Source of the DNA: an uncultured Clostridium sp.
GTDB taxonomy: Bacteria; Bacillota; Clostridia; TANB77; CAG-508
Length of the DNA stretch: 64,000 nt
Assembly (NCBI GenBank): GCA_945865665.1
Contig: CAMBEE010000004.1
Location: forward strand, 1 to 64,000
Reading direction: 5' to 3'
The translations under genes were made by a program, and so were the position numbers. The notes under the pieces were generated by a model that made no database searches, was not told the origin of the DNA, and saw only the letters and a program-made list of their open reading frames with translations. Positions 44,123 to 53,755 of this stretch are shown here, piece by piece. Each line of letters begins with the position of its first letter. Within the stretch, counting starts at the first letter, position 1.

Positions 44123-46909
44123 TTGGAAAAGAAAAAAAGTAAAACAAGGATGATTATTGTACTATTATTTATAGCAATATTCGCAATTGGAAGTTATGTG
44201 AGTTTAAGAGGAACATACTTACAATACAAAGAACTAGGAGAAAATTACATACAAGCATTTGAAACAAATCTACAATGCAAATATATAATTTTCGGAATTA
44301 ATTTTGTACTATTATACATAATAATGTACTTTACAAATAGGGGAATAAAAAAAGGATTAAAACCATTTTTTGAAAAAGAAAAGAAAGAAATGCCAAAATT
44401 ATTGAACAAATCAATATCATTTGTAACATCAGTAATTGTAAGTACATTGGTTTCAAACACATTAATGAAACAATTTCTATTATGTGCAAGCAACACTTCA
44501 TTTGGAATAAATGACCCAGCATTTGGTTTTGACATAGCATTTTATATGTTCCAAAAGCCATTTATACAAACACTATTATTATATTTTATGGGAATAATTG
44601 TAGGACTAACAGTATATATGGCAATTTATTATGTTATTGTATTTAACAGATGTTTTGACGGCGTAGATGGAAAAATGGTAAGAGAGAGCTTACTAATCAA
44701 AAAAATCTTAAGAAATGTAGTTTTAGTAGTAATTGCAATAGCTTTAATGAATGCATTGAATATAACAAATATTTCATTAAATAAAATGTTGACAATTAAA
44801 AATGATTCTGATTCAACACAAAATATTGAAATTATAGGTGCAAGCTATACAGATGTAATGATTCAAAGATTGGGATATTTAGTATTTTCATTTGTAATTA
44901 TTATTGCATCAATTAGAGCAATAAAAGCATTCAATAAAAGCAATACAGTAAAAGTACTTAAAAACTTGGCAATTATACCAGGATATTTAGTTGCAATGTT
45001 TTTGGTTATAATCGTATTTAATTTGATATTTGTCAATTCAAATACATTAGACAAAGAAAAAGATTATATTGCTGACAATATCAAATATACAAAAGCAGCT
45101 TATAACATAGACATTGAGGAATCAAACTTAGAAAATTCAGGGACAATAACTCAAAATGAAGTAAACGAAAATGTAGAAGTAATAAACAACACTAGATTAG
45201 TAAATCAAGATGTTGTATTAAAAACATTAGATGATAATCAAACAGGAACAGGATATTACACATATAGAAATGCAAATATTGCAAAATATAAAATCTCAGG
45301 AGAGGACAAGCTTTTATATTTAGCGCCAAGAGAAGTTACAAACTCAGGGAGAACATATAACAGCAAAACATATGAATATACACATGGAAAAGGTCAAATT
45401 GCAATAGATGCAACATCTGTAACTGCAACAGGAAGTTTGAACTATGTCCAAAAAGATGTATCTGGAAAAGATGACAAATTAGGAACAAAAACTCAAGATA
45501 TTTATTTTGGATTAGAAACAAATAATGCAATAGCAACAAATGTTAAGAATAAACAAGAATATGATTATACAGACGAATACGGACTAGAACATACATCAAC
45601 TTATAATGGTAATGCAGGTTTACAACTTGGATTTCTTGATAGATTAATTTTGGGAATTAGAACAGGTGACTTAAACTTAGCATTTTCAACCGAAATAAAC
45701 AAAGACAGCAAAATCTTAATAAATAGAAATATAATCAAAAGAGCAAAAGAAACAATGCCATATTTAATATATGACGAAAATCCATATACAGTTGTAACAG
45801 AAGATGGTAAAACAGTATGGGTATTAGATGCGTACACAGTTTCAAGTAATTACCCATATTCACAATATACTGCAATAGAACATGATGGAATAAAAGAAAA
45901 AATAAATTACATCAGAAACTCTGTAAAAGTAATAATAGATGCATATGATGGTACAATGAAATTTTATGTAACAGACAAAACAGACCCAATTGCTATGGCA
46001 TACAGAAACATTTATCCAACAGTATTTGAAGACATAAATACAGAAATACCAACAGATATATCAGAACATTTTATTTATCCAGAATTTTTATATAATGTTC
46101 AAGCTGAATTATTAAAAATATATCATAATGTAAAACCAGATGTGTTATACAGAACAGATGATGTATGGAGTTTAGCAAAATACAACACAACAAATGTAAC
46201 AAAATCAACAGGAACTGAATTAAAACCATATTATACAATGGTTAACAACGACGGAAAAAATGAAATTGGTTTAATACAAATTTATACACCAGAATCAAAA
46301 CAAAATTTAATTTCATATTTAGTAGGAACAACAGATAGAAATACAAATAAATTAAAATTATATAAATTTTCACAAGATAGTAACATTTTGGGACCAATGC
46401 AATTAGATAATCAAATTGAACAAGATGAAACTATATATTCTGAAATTCAAAGCTTAAATACAAGTGGAACAAAGGTTACAAAAGATATGGTAGTTGTTCC
46501 AGTAAACAACACATTATTGTATGTAGAATCAATTTATCAAACAATGTTAAATGAAGAGTCAAAAATACCAATGCTTAAAAAAGTTGTTGTGGCATCAGGT
46601 AACAAAGTTGCAATTGGTGATAATTTAGATGCAGCATTAAAGAACTTGCTTTCAAAAGAAGCATCTAGTATTGAAGTGGAAAATACTGATGATATAGATG
46701 GTTTGATTGATGCAATAGTTAAAGCTAATAAGAACTTGTCTGAGTCTACTAATAATAAAGACTGGGAGCTTATGGGGTCTGATATTAAAAAATTACAAAG
46801 TTTAATTGATTCTTTGGAAACTGAAAAGGCTAAGGAAGATAAGAAAAAAGCAGAAACTAAAAATGAAGTTAATGAAGTAAATAATGTAATTGAAAATATA
46901 GTAGAATAA
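44123..46909 (+). CDS. UPF0182 family large membrane protein
   Basis: 928 residues. The first 310 hold seven or so membrane segments; the rest is a large outer domain with family-typical pieces GFDIAFYMFQKPFIQTLLLY, VLDAYTVSSNYPYSQYTAI, NSVKVIIDAYDGTMKFYVTD and FIYPEFLYNVQAELLKIYHN. The C-terminus is a Glu/Lys-rich coil. Starts with TTG, with AAGGTGG seven bases upstream. Function of the family is unknown; it is common in actinobacteria and clostridia. Codon use becomes strikingly G/T-ending in the last 60 codons. Confidence 0.95.
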   Translation: MEKKKSKTRMIIVLLFIAIFAIGSYVSLRGTYLQYKELGENYIQAFETNLQCKYIIFGINFVLLYIIMYFTNRGIKKGLKPFFEKEKKEMPKLLNKSISFVTSVIVSTLVSNTLMKQFLLCASNTSFGINDPAFGFDIAFYMFQKPFIQTLLLYFMGIIVGLTVYMAIYYVIVFNRCFDGVDGKMVRESLLIKKILRNVVLVVIAIALMNALNITNISLNKMLTIKNDSDSTQNIEIIGASYTDVMIQRLGYLVFSFVIIIASIRAIKAFNKSNTVKVLKNLAIIPGYLVAMFLVIIVFNLIFVNSNTLDKEKDYIADNIKYTKAAYNIDIEESNLENSGTITQNEVNENVEVINNTRLVNQDVVLKTLDDNQTGTGYYTYRNANIAKYKISGEDKLLYLAPREVTNSGRTYNSKTYEYTHGKGQIAIDATSVTATGSLNYVQKDVSGKDDKLGTKTQDIYFGLETNNAIATNVKNKQEYDYTDEYGLEHTSTYNGNAGLQLGFLDRLILGIRTGDLNLAFSTEINKDSKILINRNIIKRAKETMPYLIYDENPYTVVTEDGKTVWVLDAYTVSSNYPYSQYTAIEHDGIKEKINYIRNSVKVIIDAYDGTMKFYVTDKTDPIAMAYRNIYPTVFEDINTEIPTDISEHFIYPEFLYNVQAELLKIYHNVKPDVLYRTDDVWSLAKYNTTNVTKSTGTELKPYYTMVNNDGKNEIGLIQIYTPESKQNLISYLVGTTDRNTNKLKLYKFSQDSNILGPMQLDNQIEQDETIYSEIQSLNTSGTKVTKDMVVVPVNNTLLYVESIYQTMLNEESKIPMLKKVVVASGNKVAIGDNLDAALKNLLSKEASSIEVENTDDIDGLIDAIVKANKNLSESTNNKDWELMGSDIKKLQSLIDSLETEKAKEDKKKAETKNEVNEVNNVIENIVE

Positions 46910-46914
46910 AATTA

Positions 46915-47069
46915 GGGATTAGGGGACGGGTCTCCAATCCCTAATTTTTATTTTATAAATTTTCGCGCACGAACAAATCTGAAAAAATCTTTGATTTTTT
47001 CAGATTTGTTCTAAGCCATATTTTAAAGAAACGAAAAAAATCGAGATTGGAGACCCGTCCCCCTATCCC
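46915..47069. repeat. Composite REP element with an inner 19-bp hairpin
   Basis: Outer arms 46915-46942 and 47043-47069 (GGGGACGGGTCTCCAATC core) pair imperfectly. Inside lies a second, unrelated perfect hairpin: GAACAAATCTGAAAAAATC (46971-46989), loop TTT, and its complement (46993-47011). It separates the convergent UPF0182 gene and tyrS and could terminate both. Confidence 0.8.
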
Positions 47070-47075
47070 GATTTT

Positions 47076-48287
47076 TTAAACTAATTTATAAAATACTTTT
47101 TTTCCTTTTTTCAAAATAGCATAGCCATCATTAAAATCAACATCTGAAAGAACATAGTTCACATCAGAAATTTTATTATCATTCAAAGAAATACCACCTT
47201 GATTAACCAAAGTTCTAGCTTGACCTTTAGAAGGAGCAATACCAGTTAAAATAATAGCATCCAAAATTGAAATATTTCTATTTTCCAATTCAACTGTAGG
47301 CATATTATCTAAATTACCTTTGCCAGTAAATAGGGCATTAGCAGCTTCTTCAGCTTTTTTAGCTTCTTCTTCACCATGAACTAATTTTGTAATTTCAAAT
47401 GCAGCAATTTTTTTAGCTTCATTAATTTGTTCATCTTTTAAAGAAGCAAGTTCTTTTATTTTGTCCATAGGTAAGAATGTTAATAATTTTAAAACATTTT
47501 CAACACTTTCATCTTCAATATTTCTCCAGTATTGATAAAATTCATATGGTGAAGTTTTTTCTGGATCTAACCATAAAGCACCTTTTTCAGTTTTACCCAT
47601 TTTTTTACCTTCTTTTGTTGTAAGAAGTTTGAATGTTAAACCATAAGAATCATCTTTTCCAATTCTTCTAATTAAATCAACACCACCAAGGATGTTAGAC
47701 CATTGGTCATTTCCGCCCATTTCTAATTTACATCCATATGTTTCATATAAATGTAAAAAGTCATAAGATTGCATAAGCATATAACTCATTTCAAAAAATG
47801 TTAAACCAGTTTCCATTCTTTGTTTGTAACATTCTGCTGCAAGCATTTTGTTAACAGAGAACAGGCTACCAATATCTCTCATAAATTGAACAAAGTTCAA
47901 ATCTAAAAGCCAGTCTGCATTGTTTACTATAATTGCAGCATTTTTACCTTCAAAACTAATGAATTTTTCAATTTGTTTTTTGATACATTCAACATTATGG
48001 TCAATTGTTTCTCTTGTCATCATTTTTCTCATATCAGTTTTTCCAGATGGATCACCAATTGTAGCAGTTCCACCACCAACCAATATGATAGGTTTGTGTC
48101 TACATTTTTGCATATGACTTGCAACCATTAAAGAAACAAAATGTCCAACATGTAGGCTGTCTGCTGTTGGGTCGATTCCAATATAAAATGGAACACTTTC
48201 TTTTCCGAAAAGTTCTTTTATTTCTGCAGGATGAGTCATTTGCTCAATATATCCTCTTTCTTCTAAAATATTAAATACATTTGTCAT
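47076..48287 (-). CDS. tyrS: Tyrosyl-tRNA synthetase
   Basis: 403 residues on the minus strand. Class I motifs: [18 protein letters not shown] (HIGH-like HVGH), [14 protein letters not shown], the tyrosine-site [12 protein letters not shown], and KMSKS-like [15 protein letters not shown]-terminal S4 RNA-binding domain follows ([14 protein letters not shown]). The KMGKT variant of the loop groups it with the TyrZ-like form. AAGGACG precedes the ATG. No T-box in the 94-base gap upstream. Confidence 0.96.
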   Translation of the reverse strand: MTNVFNILEERGYIEQMTHPAEIKELFGKESVPFYIGIDPTADSLHVGHFVSLMVASHMQKCRHKPIILVGGGTATIGDPSGKTDMRKMMTRETIDHNVECIKKQIEKFISFEGKNAAIIVNNADWLLDLNFVQFMRDIGSLFSVNKMLAAECYKQRMETGLTFFEMSYMLMQSYDFLHLYETYGCKLEMGGNDQWSNILGGVDLIRRIGKDDSYGLTFKLLTTKEGKKMGKTEKGALWLDPEKTSPYEFYQYWRNIEDESVENVLKLLTFLPMDKIKELASLKDEQINEAKKIAAFEITKLVHGEEEAKKAEEAANALFTGKGNLDNMPTVELENRNISILDAIILTGIAPSKGQARTLVNQGGISLNDNKISDVNYVLSDVDFNDGYAILKKGKKVFYKLV

Positions 48288-48381
48288 TATTAAATCGTCC
48301 TTTCTAAATAAAATATGTGATTAAAGCTATAAAATAAATAATTGAGATAAAAAATATATTATGGCTTTTACATACAACATA

Positions 48382-48630
48382 TTATAATTTTATATTTTTA
48401 TTGTTTTTAAATTCTTCATTAAATTCAGAGTAATTTAAAAATCTGTTAAGATTTTTTACTGTTATTCCAGTTTCTCCTGAAATTGTATCTAGATTTTGTG
48501 TTAGTCCATTATCTTCAACATATGTTTTGAAAGTTTCAAATTCTAAAGTGTCTTTTGCGCGACATTTTGGGCAAACATTGTCATTTGATACATAAAAATT
48601 TCCACATCTACTACATTTATTAAATTCCAT
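48382..48630 (-). CDS. Zinc-ribbon plus helix-turn-helix small protein (YvyF-like)
   Basis: 82 residues. Two CxxC pairs (FNKCSRCGNFYV and NVCPKCRAKDTL) are followed by a helical part, TISGETGITVKNLNRFLNYS, resembling the DNA-binding half of YvyF/TIGR03826-type proteins known from flagellar operons. No flagellar gene is near. AGGAGG before the ATG. Family match is by pattern. Confidence 0.65.
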   Translation of the reverse strand: MEFNKCSRCGNFYVSNDNVCPKCRAKDTLEFETFKTYVEDNGLTQNLDTISGETGITVKNLNRFLNYSEFNEEFKNNKNIKL

Positions 48631-48831
48631 AATAAATTCCTCCTAATTTTTCTTTTGATATATAAACTGGCACTATTTTATCATATTTTGTTGGAAATAG
48701 GAAGAGAAAAAGAAAAAAAAGTAGAGAAAAGTGAATAATGCACAATGATATGTATCAAAGATAAATAGAAAAACCAATTTTCATGGTACTTTAAATATTA
48801 TAAAAATAAAGAAATAATTTACGATAATATA

Positions 48832-48860
48832 TTGACTTATTTCATGTTTATTTGTAAAAT
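48832..48860 (+). promoter_or_regulatory. Candidate promoter of the pseudopilin pair
   Basis: TTGACT (48832-48837), 17 bases, TAAAAT (48855-48860), 35 bases before the pseudopilin start. Confidence 0.55.
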
Positions 48861-48895
48861 TAGAATAGAGATTAAGCAAAAAAGGAGATAAACAA

Positions 48896-49237
48896 ATGAA
48901 GAAAAATGTAAGAGGAATAACACTTATAGCTCTAATTATAACTTTAGTGGTATTATTAATCCTTGCCGGAATTGGAATACAAGCAATAACTGGAACAGGA
49001 ATATTTGAAAAAACGAAACAAGCAAAAGAAAAGTACAAAAACGCACAGAAAAATGAGAATCTAGAAATGCAAGAGGAGATTAACTTAATAGATAAATATT
49101 TGGGTGAAAAATTTAAATTAACAGCTGAAGAAGTCGGATTCAATCCAAATACATCAGATACTATTATTAGCTATGATGAAAATTGGAAAAATGTAAAGAA
49201 TGTAAAAGAAGCATTAGATTATTTATACAACAGATAA
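48896..49237 (+). CDS. Type IV pilin-like (pseudopilin) protein
   Basis: 113 residues. N-terminus NVRGITLIALIITLVVLLIL: a class III prepilin signal with Gly before the cleavage point, Ile instead of Phe at +1 and Ala where Glu5 is usual. An amphipathic helix follows. The C-terminus reads ENWKNVKNVKEALDYLYNR. The downstream gene carries a similar VEKALNELYN. No pilus assembly ATPase, prepilin peptidase or platform gene is in the window. AAAGGAG precedes the ATG. Confidence 0.8.
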   Translation: MKKNVRGITLIALIITLVVLLILAGIGIQAITGTGIFEKTKQAKEKYKNAQKNENLEMQEEINLIDKYLGEKFKLTAEEVGFNPNTSDTIISYDENWKNVKNVKEALDYLYNR

Positions 49238-49259
49238 AAATTAATAGGAGATGAAAAAT

Positions 49260-50018
49260 ATGAAAATCAAAATAAAGATGATAATTACTATATTGATAAT
49301 TATAATATTAGTAAGTGGTTTGAGCGTATATGCAACTTACAATTATTTAGCAAAAGATATAGGGTATACTAAAGGGGACGGGACTACAATAAGTGTTGAA
49401 AAAGCCTTAAATGAATTATACAATAATGCTAATTCAACAAATATACCATCTATAGACAGTATATGGTTAGCCAATACACAAAGTGTTGATTATACATATA
49501 CAGTGCAAGATACAGGAACATATTTAATTGGAATAATGAATTCTAATTATGAAGGAGTAGCAGGGACTATAACAAGTAATGGACAAGAAATAATAAGTAA
49601 GAACTTAGACACTAATTTTGAACATTATAATAGAACTTCATTAATAAAAGTAGTTAATGCCAAAAAAGGAGATACCATTAATATAAATGGATATAACGGT
49701 AATTTTTATTTAAATGCTTTTATATTCAAATTAAATAATATAAGTGTAAATGAAGTTGTAACCTCAAATATTACTAGTGATGCTGCAGCTAAAGCATCAT
49801 ATACAGCTTCGAAAGATGGAGAAAAGATTCTTGTTATTTCTTTTGCATGTGCTAAGGATAGAGTACTTTCAACAACATATTCAGGTAAATATTTAGCAAA
49901 TGCTTTTAGAGAAAATGATGATTATATTGATTATGCTATATTAAGTAAAGATACAACAGTATCAACTTCTGCTTATGGATATAATTATGGTGGAGGCTCA
50001 GTATTTATTTTGAAATAA
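49260..50018 (+). CDS. Exported protein paired with the pseudopilin
   Basis: 252 residues. One N-terminal membrane segment (MIITILIIIILVSGLSVYAT) and an outer part. After GTTISVEKALNELYNN, two related beta-rich units of about 80 residues follow (DYTYTVQDTGTYLIGIM and ASYTASKDGEKILVISF begin them). The ATG at 49260 has TAGGAG nine bases upstream; an ATG at 49251 touches that site. It is 22 bases after the pseudopilin. A surface role is likely; the ligand is unknown. Confidence 0.72.
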   Translation: MKIKIKMIITILIIIILVSGLSVYATYNYLAKDIGYTKGDGTTISVEKALNELYNNANSTNIPSIDSIWLANTQSVDYTYTVQDTGTYLIGIMNSNYEGVAGTITSNGQEIISKNLDTNFEHYNRTSLIKVVNAKKGDTININGYNGNFYLNAFIFKLNNISVNEVVTSNITSDAAAKASYTASKDGEKILVISFACAKDRVLSTTYSGKYLANAFRENDDYIDYAILSKDTTVSTSAYGYNYGGGSVFILK

Positions 50019-50050
50019 TAAAATCCCATGTGCTGTGTGCTAAAATATTA

Positions 50051-50188
50051 TTGTTTTTCGTGACAAAATCCTCCTTTTTGATATAATAGATGTGGTCGTC
50101 AACTGCAAATAAAATTAAAAAGGATGTTTTTTTCTACTCGTAGCTAGAAACTTTTAGAACCCCGTGTAAAACAAGGGAGTTTCATAAG
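50051..50188 (+). mobile_element. Probable remnant of an IS200/IS605-like element (ends only)
   Basis: No transposase or TnpB frame is present. The right part contains GTGGTCGTCAACTGCAA, then TCTACTCGTAGCTAGAAACT and TTTTAGAACCCC...AAGGGAGTTTCATAAG. This pattern, a CCC/GGG hairpin followed by AGTTTCA, is what I associate with the 3' end and omega-RNA region of TnpB-bearing IS605/IS607 elements. The left part has TTGATATAAT, possibly the element's promoter. It would be an internally deleted, non-autonomous copy. From memory of such ends, not a search. Confidence 0.45.
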
Positions 50189-50193
50189 CCAAT

Positions 50194-50238
50194 AAAAATA
50201 AAGTATAAAAATTAAACAAAATTTTATACTTTATTTTT
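50194..50238. terminator. AT-rich perfect hairpin
   Basis: Arms AAAAATAAAGTATAAAA (50194-50210) and its complement (50222-50238), 17 bp, with an 11-base loop. T-runs at the right side and A-runs at the left could stop transcription from either direction. The rest of 50239-50340 shows nothing. Confidence 0.5.
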
Positions 50239-50358
50239 ATGTAATTTATCAAACAAATTCTTATAACAAACAGTCAAAAGAAAAAAATAAGTGGATTTTT
50301 AAAGGTTATAATGATATAATAGCAAAGGGAAAAATCAAAAGAAAAAGAAGGTAATCAA

Positions 50359-51801
50359 ATGAAAAAAATCAATGGAATAATAATGCAATACTTTGAATGG
50401 TACATGGACTGCAAACAAGGACTATGGAAACAAGTAAAAGAAAACGCCGAAAAATTATCAGACTTAGGAGTAACAGCAATGTGGCTACCACCAGCATACA
50501 AAGGAATTGGTGGAAAAGACGAAGTAGGATACGGAGTATATGACGTATATGATTTAGGAGAATTTGACCAAAAAGGAACAATAAAAACAAAATATGGCTC
50601 AAAAGACGAATATTTAGACGCAATAATTGCACTGAAACAAGCAGGAATAGAAAGCTATGCTGACATAGTCTTAAATCACAAAATGGGAGCAGATGCACTT
50701 CAAATAATACCAGCAACAAAAGTAGACTGGTCAAATCATAATATAGAAACATCACAAAGAGAAAATGTAAAAGTTGCAACTAAATTCACATTTCCAGGAA
50801 GAAAACATAAGTATTCTGACTTTGAATGGAACTGGACAGATTTTGACGGAATAGACTATAATAACCAAACTGGAGAAAATGCAATATTCAAATTTGTAGA
50901 TAAAAAATGGGGAGCAGAAGTAGACGAAGAATTTGGAAACTTTGACTATTTAATGGGCGCAGATTTGGATTTTTCAAACCAAAGAGTTGTAAAAGAATGC
51001 ATTGACTGGGGTAAGTGGTATCTGGATTTTACGAAAGTTGATGGATTCAGATTAGATGCTGTAAAACACATAGATGCGGACTTTTACGAGAAATGGATAC
51101 AGACATTAAGAGACGAAAGTAAAAAAGAATTATTTGCAGTTGGTGAATATTGGTCTACAGATGTAAATAGGTTACATAGATACATTACAGAAACAGAAGG
51201 AAAAATATCATTATTTGATGTGCCATTACACTATAATTTTTTTAATGCATCAAATGACCCAAATTACAATATGTCACAAATATTGGAACATACATTGGTA
51301 AAGGAAAATCCTTGTATGGCAGTAACATTTGTAGACAACCATGACACACAACCAGGTCAGGCTCTGCAAAGTTTTGTGCAAGGATGGTTCAAATCAATCG
51401 CATATTCAATTATATTGCTAAGAAATGATGGATACCCTTGCGTATTTTATGGTGATTATTATGGAATAGAACATGACCATATTGAACCAGTTAATGACTT
51501 AAAAACATTGATGCTAATAAGAAAAGACAGGTCATATGGTTTACAACATGACTATTTTGATCATAATAATTTTATAGGATGGACACAAGAAGGAGACGAT
51601 GAACATATCAATTCAGGATTAGCTGTTGTAATTTCTAATGCAGGTGATGGATATAAAAGAATGTATGTAGGAAATCAAAATATTGGAGAAACATATATAG
51701 ATAGCCTTGGAAATTGTGAAGAAGAAGTTACAATAGATGAAGATGGATGCGGAAATTTTGGAGTTAAGTCAAGAAGTGTGTCAGTATGGATAAAAAAATA
51801 A
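50359..51801 (+). CDS. Cytoplasmic alpha-amylase, GH13
   Basis: 480 residues, no signal peptide. GH13 motifs: IVLNHKMGADA, GFRLDAVKHID (nucleophile Asp), VGEYWSTDVNR (acid/base Glu) and TFVDNHDTQPGQAL. The start NGIIMQYFEWYMDCKQGLWK and the length match the GH13_5 intracellular/liquefying type that hydrolyses alpha-1,4-glucans to oligomaltosides. It likely acts on stored glycogen or imported maltodextrin. GAAGG is upstream of the ATG. No other starch gene is near. Confidence 0.95.
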   Translation: MKKINGIIMQYFEWYMDCKQGLWKQVKENAEKLSDLGVTAMWLPPAYKGIGGKDEVGYGVYDVYDLGEFDQKGTIKTKYGSKDEYLDAIIALKQAGIESYADIVLNHKMGADALQIIPATKVDWSNHNIETSQRENVKVATKFTFPGRKHKYSDFEWNWTDFDGIDYNNQTGENAIFKFVDKKWGAEVDEEFGNFDYLMGADLDFSNQRVVKECIDWGKWYLDFTKVDGFRLDAVKHIDADFYEKWIQTLRDESKKELFAVGEYWSTDVNRLHRYITETEGKISLFDVPLHYNFFNASNDPNYNMSQILEHTLVKENPCMAVTFVDNHDTQPGQALQSFVQGWFKSIAYSIILLRNDGYPCVFYGDYYGIEHDHIEPVNDLKTLMLIRKDRSYGLQHDYFDHNNFIGWTQEGDDEHINSGLAVVISNAGDGYKRMYVGNQNIGETYIDSLGNCEEEVTIDEDGCGNFGVKSRSVSVWIKK

Positions 51802-51835
51802 ATGTCTCATAAGGGACGGTTCTGTTTGAGACATT
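51801..51835. repeat. REP-like palindrome, AATGTCTCA type
   Basis: AATGTCTCA (51801-51809) and TGAGACATT (51827-51835) flank AAGGGACGGTTCTGTT. The left arm starts at the last base of the amylase stop. Related in core to the other GGGACG elements and in its arms to 53707-53738. Confidence 0.7.
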
Positions 51836-51886
51836 GGTTCCAAATAGGACATTTTCGTAAAAACAAAAATTAAGAATGGAGAAAAA

Positions 51887-52561
51887 ATGACAAGAACAAA
51901 ATTAAAAGATAGAGTTTTGCCTTATTATACAAAAGGCGAAGAAATTTTTAATATGACATCACACATAGTTGGTGGAGCATTTGGAATAGTTGCTTTAGTA
52001 TTATGTGTTGTATTTGCGGCAATACATCATAATGGATATGGAGTTGTAAGCAGTTCAATATATGGCGTAACAATGATACTTTTATACACAATGTCAAGTA
52101 TATATCATGGATTAAAACCGCAAAGAAAAGCAAAAAAAGTATTCCAAATATTAGACCATTGTTCAATATTTTTATTGATAGCAGGTTCATATACCCCATT
52201 TTGTTTAGTGACTTTTAGAGAATACAATACGGCTCTTGGGTGGAGTATATTTGGGATTATATGGGCAATTGCAACTTTAGGAATAACACTAAATTCAATA
52301 GACATCAAAAAATTCAAAGTTTTTTCAATGATATGCTATTTAGGTATGGGATGGTGTATTATTTTTACGGCAAATTTATTGCCTAAGTTATTAGGAATAC
52401 CAGGTTTAGTTTTATTAGTTGCAGGTGGAGTTGCTTATACAGTTGGTGCAATTTTGTATGGATTAGGAAAGAAGAAAAAATATATGCATTCTATATTTCA
52501 TTTGTTTATATTATTAGGTAGCATATTGCAGTTTTTCTGTATATTATTGTATGTGGTGTAA
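51887..52561 (+). CDS. Hemolysin III family (PAQR-type) membrane protein
   Basis: 224 residues, seven membrane segments. Conserved residues: NMTSHIVGGAFGIVALVL near the start, TMSSIYHGLKPQRKAKKVFQ, LDHCSIFLLIAGSYTPFCL, and the last segment HSIFHLFILLGSILQFF with the His pair. PAQR proteins may bind zinc and act as amidohydrolases; bacterial function is uncertain and the hemolysin name is historical. Its ribosome binding site is GAATGGAG. Confidence 0.93.
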   Translation: MTRTKLKDRVLPYYTKGEEIFNMTSHIVGGAFGIVALVLCVVFAAIHHNGYGVVSSSIYGVTMILLYTMSSIYHGLKPQRKAKKVFQILDHCSIFLLIAGSYTPFCLVTFREYNTALGWSIFGIIWAIATLGITLNSIDIKKFKVFSMICYLGMGWCIIFTANLLPKLLGIPGLVLLVAGGVAYTVGAILYGLGKKKKYMHSIFHLFILLGSILQFFCILLYVV

Positions 52562-52661
52562 AATGTTGCGATTTTATGTAAAATATATTATAATTAATAC
52601 AGTTACTTATATAATCAAACCAAGATATATTGGTTATTAAAAATAGTAGGAGGACAAAAAG

Positions 52662-53102
52662 ATGAAGGAGAAAACATTATATTATCGGATTATAGTTAGA
52701 GAAGTAAATAGAATGATAAATGATGGATTTATAATTGTTACTATTTACGATGGAGAATTATTATCACTGGAAGGAGTTCTTGCGGAAGATTATTTGACTG
52801 CAAAAATTGATGACGATGCTATATCTATAGAATATTATTCTAGACATGAAGTATTTGGAGAGTACGAAAAAAAATGGAAAATTTCTTTACAGAAGGAGTA
52901 CTTTGAATTGCCTTTATATATTGAGGCTGACGTATCAAACAAACAGGATTACATAACTATGAATAAGGATGAGGAAGAAGAATATGAAGATTATGAAGTT
53001 GTTCAGATAGAGACAATAGAACCAATTTTTCAAAATTCTCAAAAGGAAAGATGTAATGTAATTCTTCAAGAATTTAAAAAAAATAATAATGTTTTCAATT
53101 AG
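52662..53102 (+). CDS. Hypothetical protein
   Basis: 146 residues with AGGAGG before the ATG and a terminator overlapping the stop. A beta-rich, acidic protein (IIVTIYDGELLSLEGVLAED, IEYYSRHEVFGEYEKKWKI) with an acidic patch KDEEEEYEDYE. No membrane segment. Family not recognised. It appears to be its own transcription unit. Confidence 0.65.
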   Translation: MKEKTLYYRIIVREVNRMINDGFIIVTIYDGELLSLEGVLAEDYLTAKIDDDAISIEYYSRHEVFGEYEKKWKISLQKEYFELPLYIEADVSNKQDYITMNKDEEEEYEDYEVVQIETIEPIFQNSQKERCNVILQEFKKNNNVFN

Positions 53103-53124
53103 AGCGGAATATTCCGCTCTTTTC
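53101..53124 (+). terminator. Terminator overlapping the stop codon
   Basis: The 20-base palindrome AGAGCGGAATATTCCGCTCT is followed by TTTCT. Its first bases are part of the TAG stop. Confidence 0.85.
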
Positions 53125-53293
53125 TATTAATGGTTAATTAATTACAATTATTTTGGTTTAAAATTGGAATGTGGCGTTAGATGAGAAAATCAAAGAAGTT
53201 TTATAAGAACTACTTGAAATATAATATATTTTTTTATATAATTTGAATGAAAGAATGAAAAGAATAAAAAATTAAAAAGGATAATGAATTAAA

Positions 53294-53650
53294 ATGAAAA
53301 AATTAATAAAAAGCTTCAAATATGCTTTTGAAGGAATATTTACAGGAATAAAAAAAGAACGAAACATGAAAATACACATAGTAATAATGATATTGGTAAT
53401 AATATTTGGAATATTGTTTAAAATAAGTAAAATAGAATGGATTATTTGCATTGCATTGTTTGGATTAGTAATATCAATGGAATTAATAAATACAGCGATA
53501 GAAAATACAGTAGATTTAATAACAAAAGAGAAAAATGAACAAGCAAAAATTGCAAAAGATGTTGCAGCAGGAGCGGTTTTAGTATCAGCGATAGCGTCAG
53601 CCATTATTGGATTAATGATATTTGTGCCAAAAATATTGGCAATCTTTTAA
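53294..53650 (+). CDS. dgkA: Undecaprenol / diacylglycerol kinase DgkA family
   Basis: 118 residues, three membrane helices. Motifs: SFKYAFEGIFTGIKKERNMK, the catalytic region MELINTAIENTVDLITKEKN and AKDVAAGAVLVSAIASAIIG. In Gram-positives this enzyme phosphorylates undecaprenol to recycle the wall lipid carrier. It usually sits near ybeY and era, but those are not here. The upstream site AAAAAGGA is close to the ATG. Confidence 0.93.
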   Translation: MKKLIKSFKYAFEGIFTGIKKERNMKIHIVIMILVIIFGILFKISKIEWIICIALFGLVISMELINTAIENTVDLITKEKNEQAKIAKDVAAGAVLVSAIASAIIGLMIFVPKILAIF

Positions 53651-53706
53651 ATTAAAATAAAAATGTTAAATAAGGTGACAAGATTTGACTAAATTTGACA
53701 AAATTA

Positions 53707-53738
53707 TGAGACAAATTGGGTTTGTCCCATTTGTCTCA
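53707..53738. repeat. REP-like palindrome, TGAGACAAA type
   Basis: TGAGACAAA (53707-53715) and TTTGTCTCA (53730-53738) with an inner TGGG...CCCA pair around TTTGT. Lies 18 bases before the pentapeptide-repeat gene. Confidence 0.65.
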
Positions 53739-53755
53739 AAAAGAGGAAGAATATA

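Noticed and set aside
48288..48381. T-box or terminator before tyrS
   Set aside because: The gap is only 94 bases and AT-rich without the needed conserved elements.
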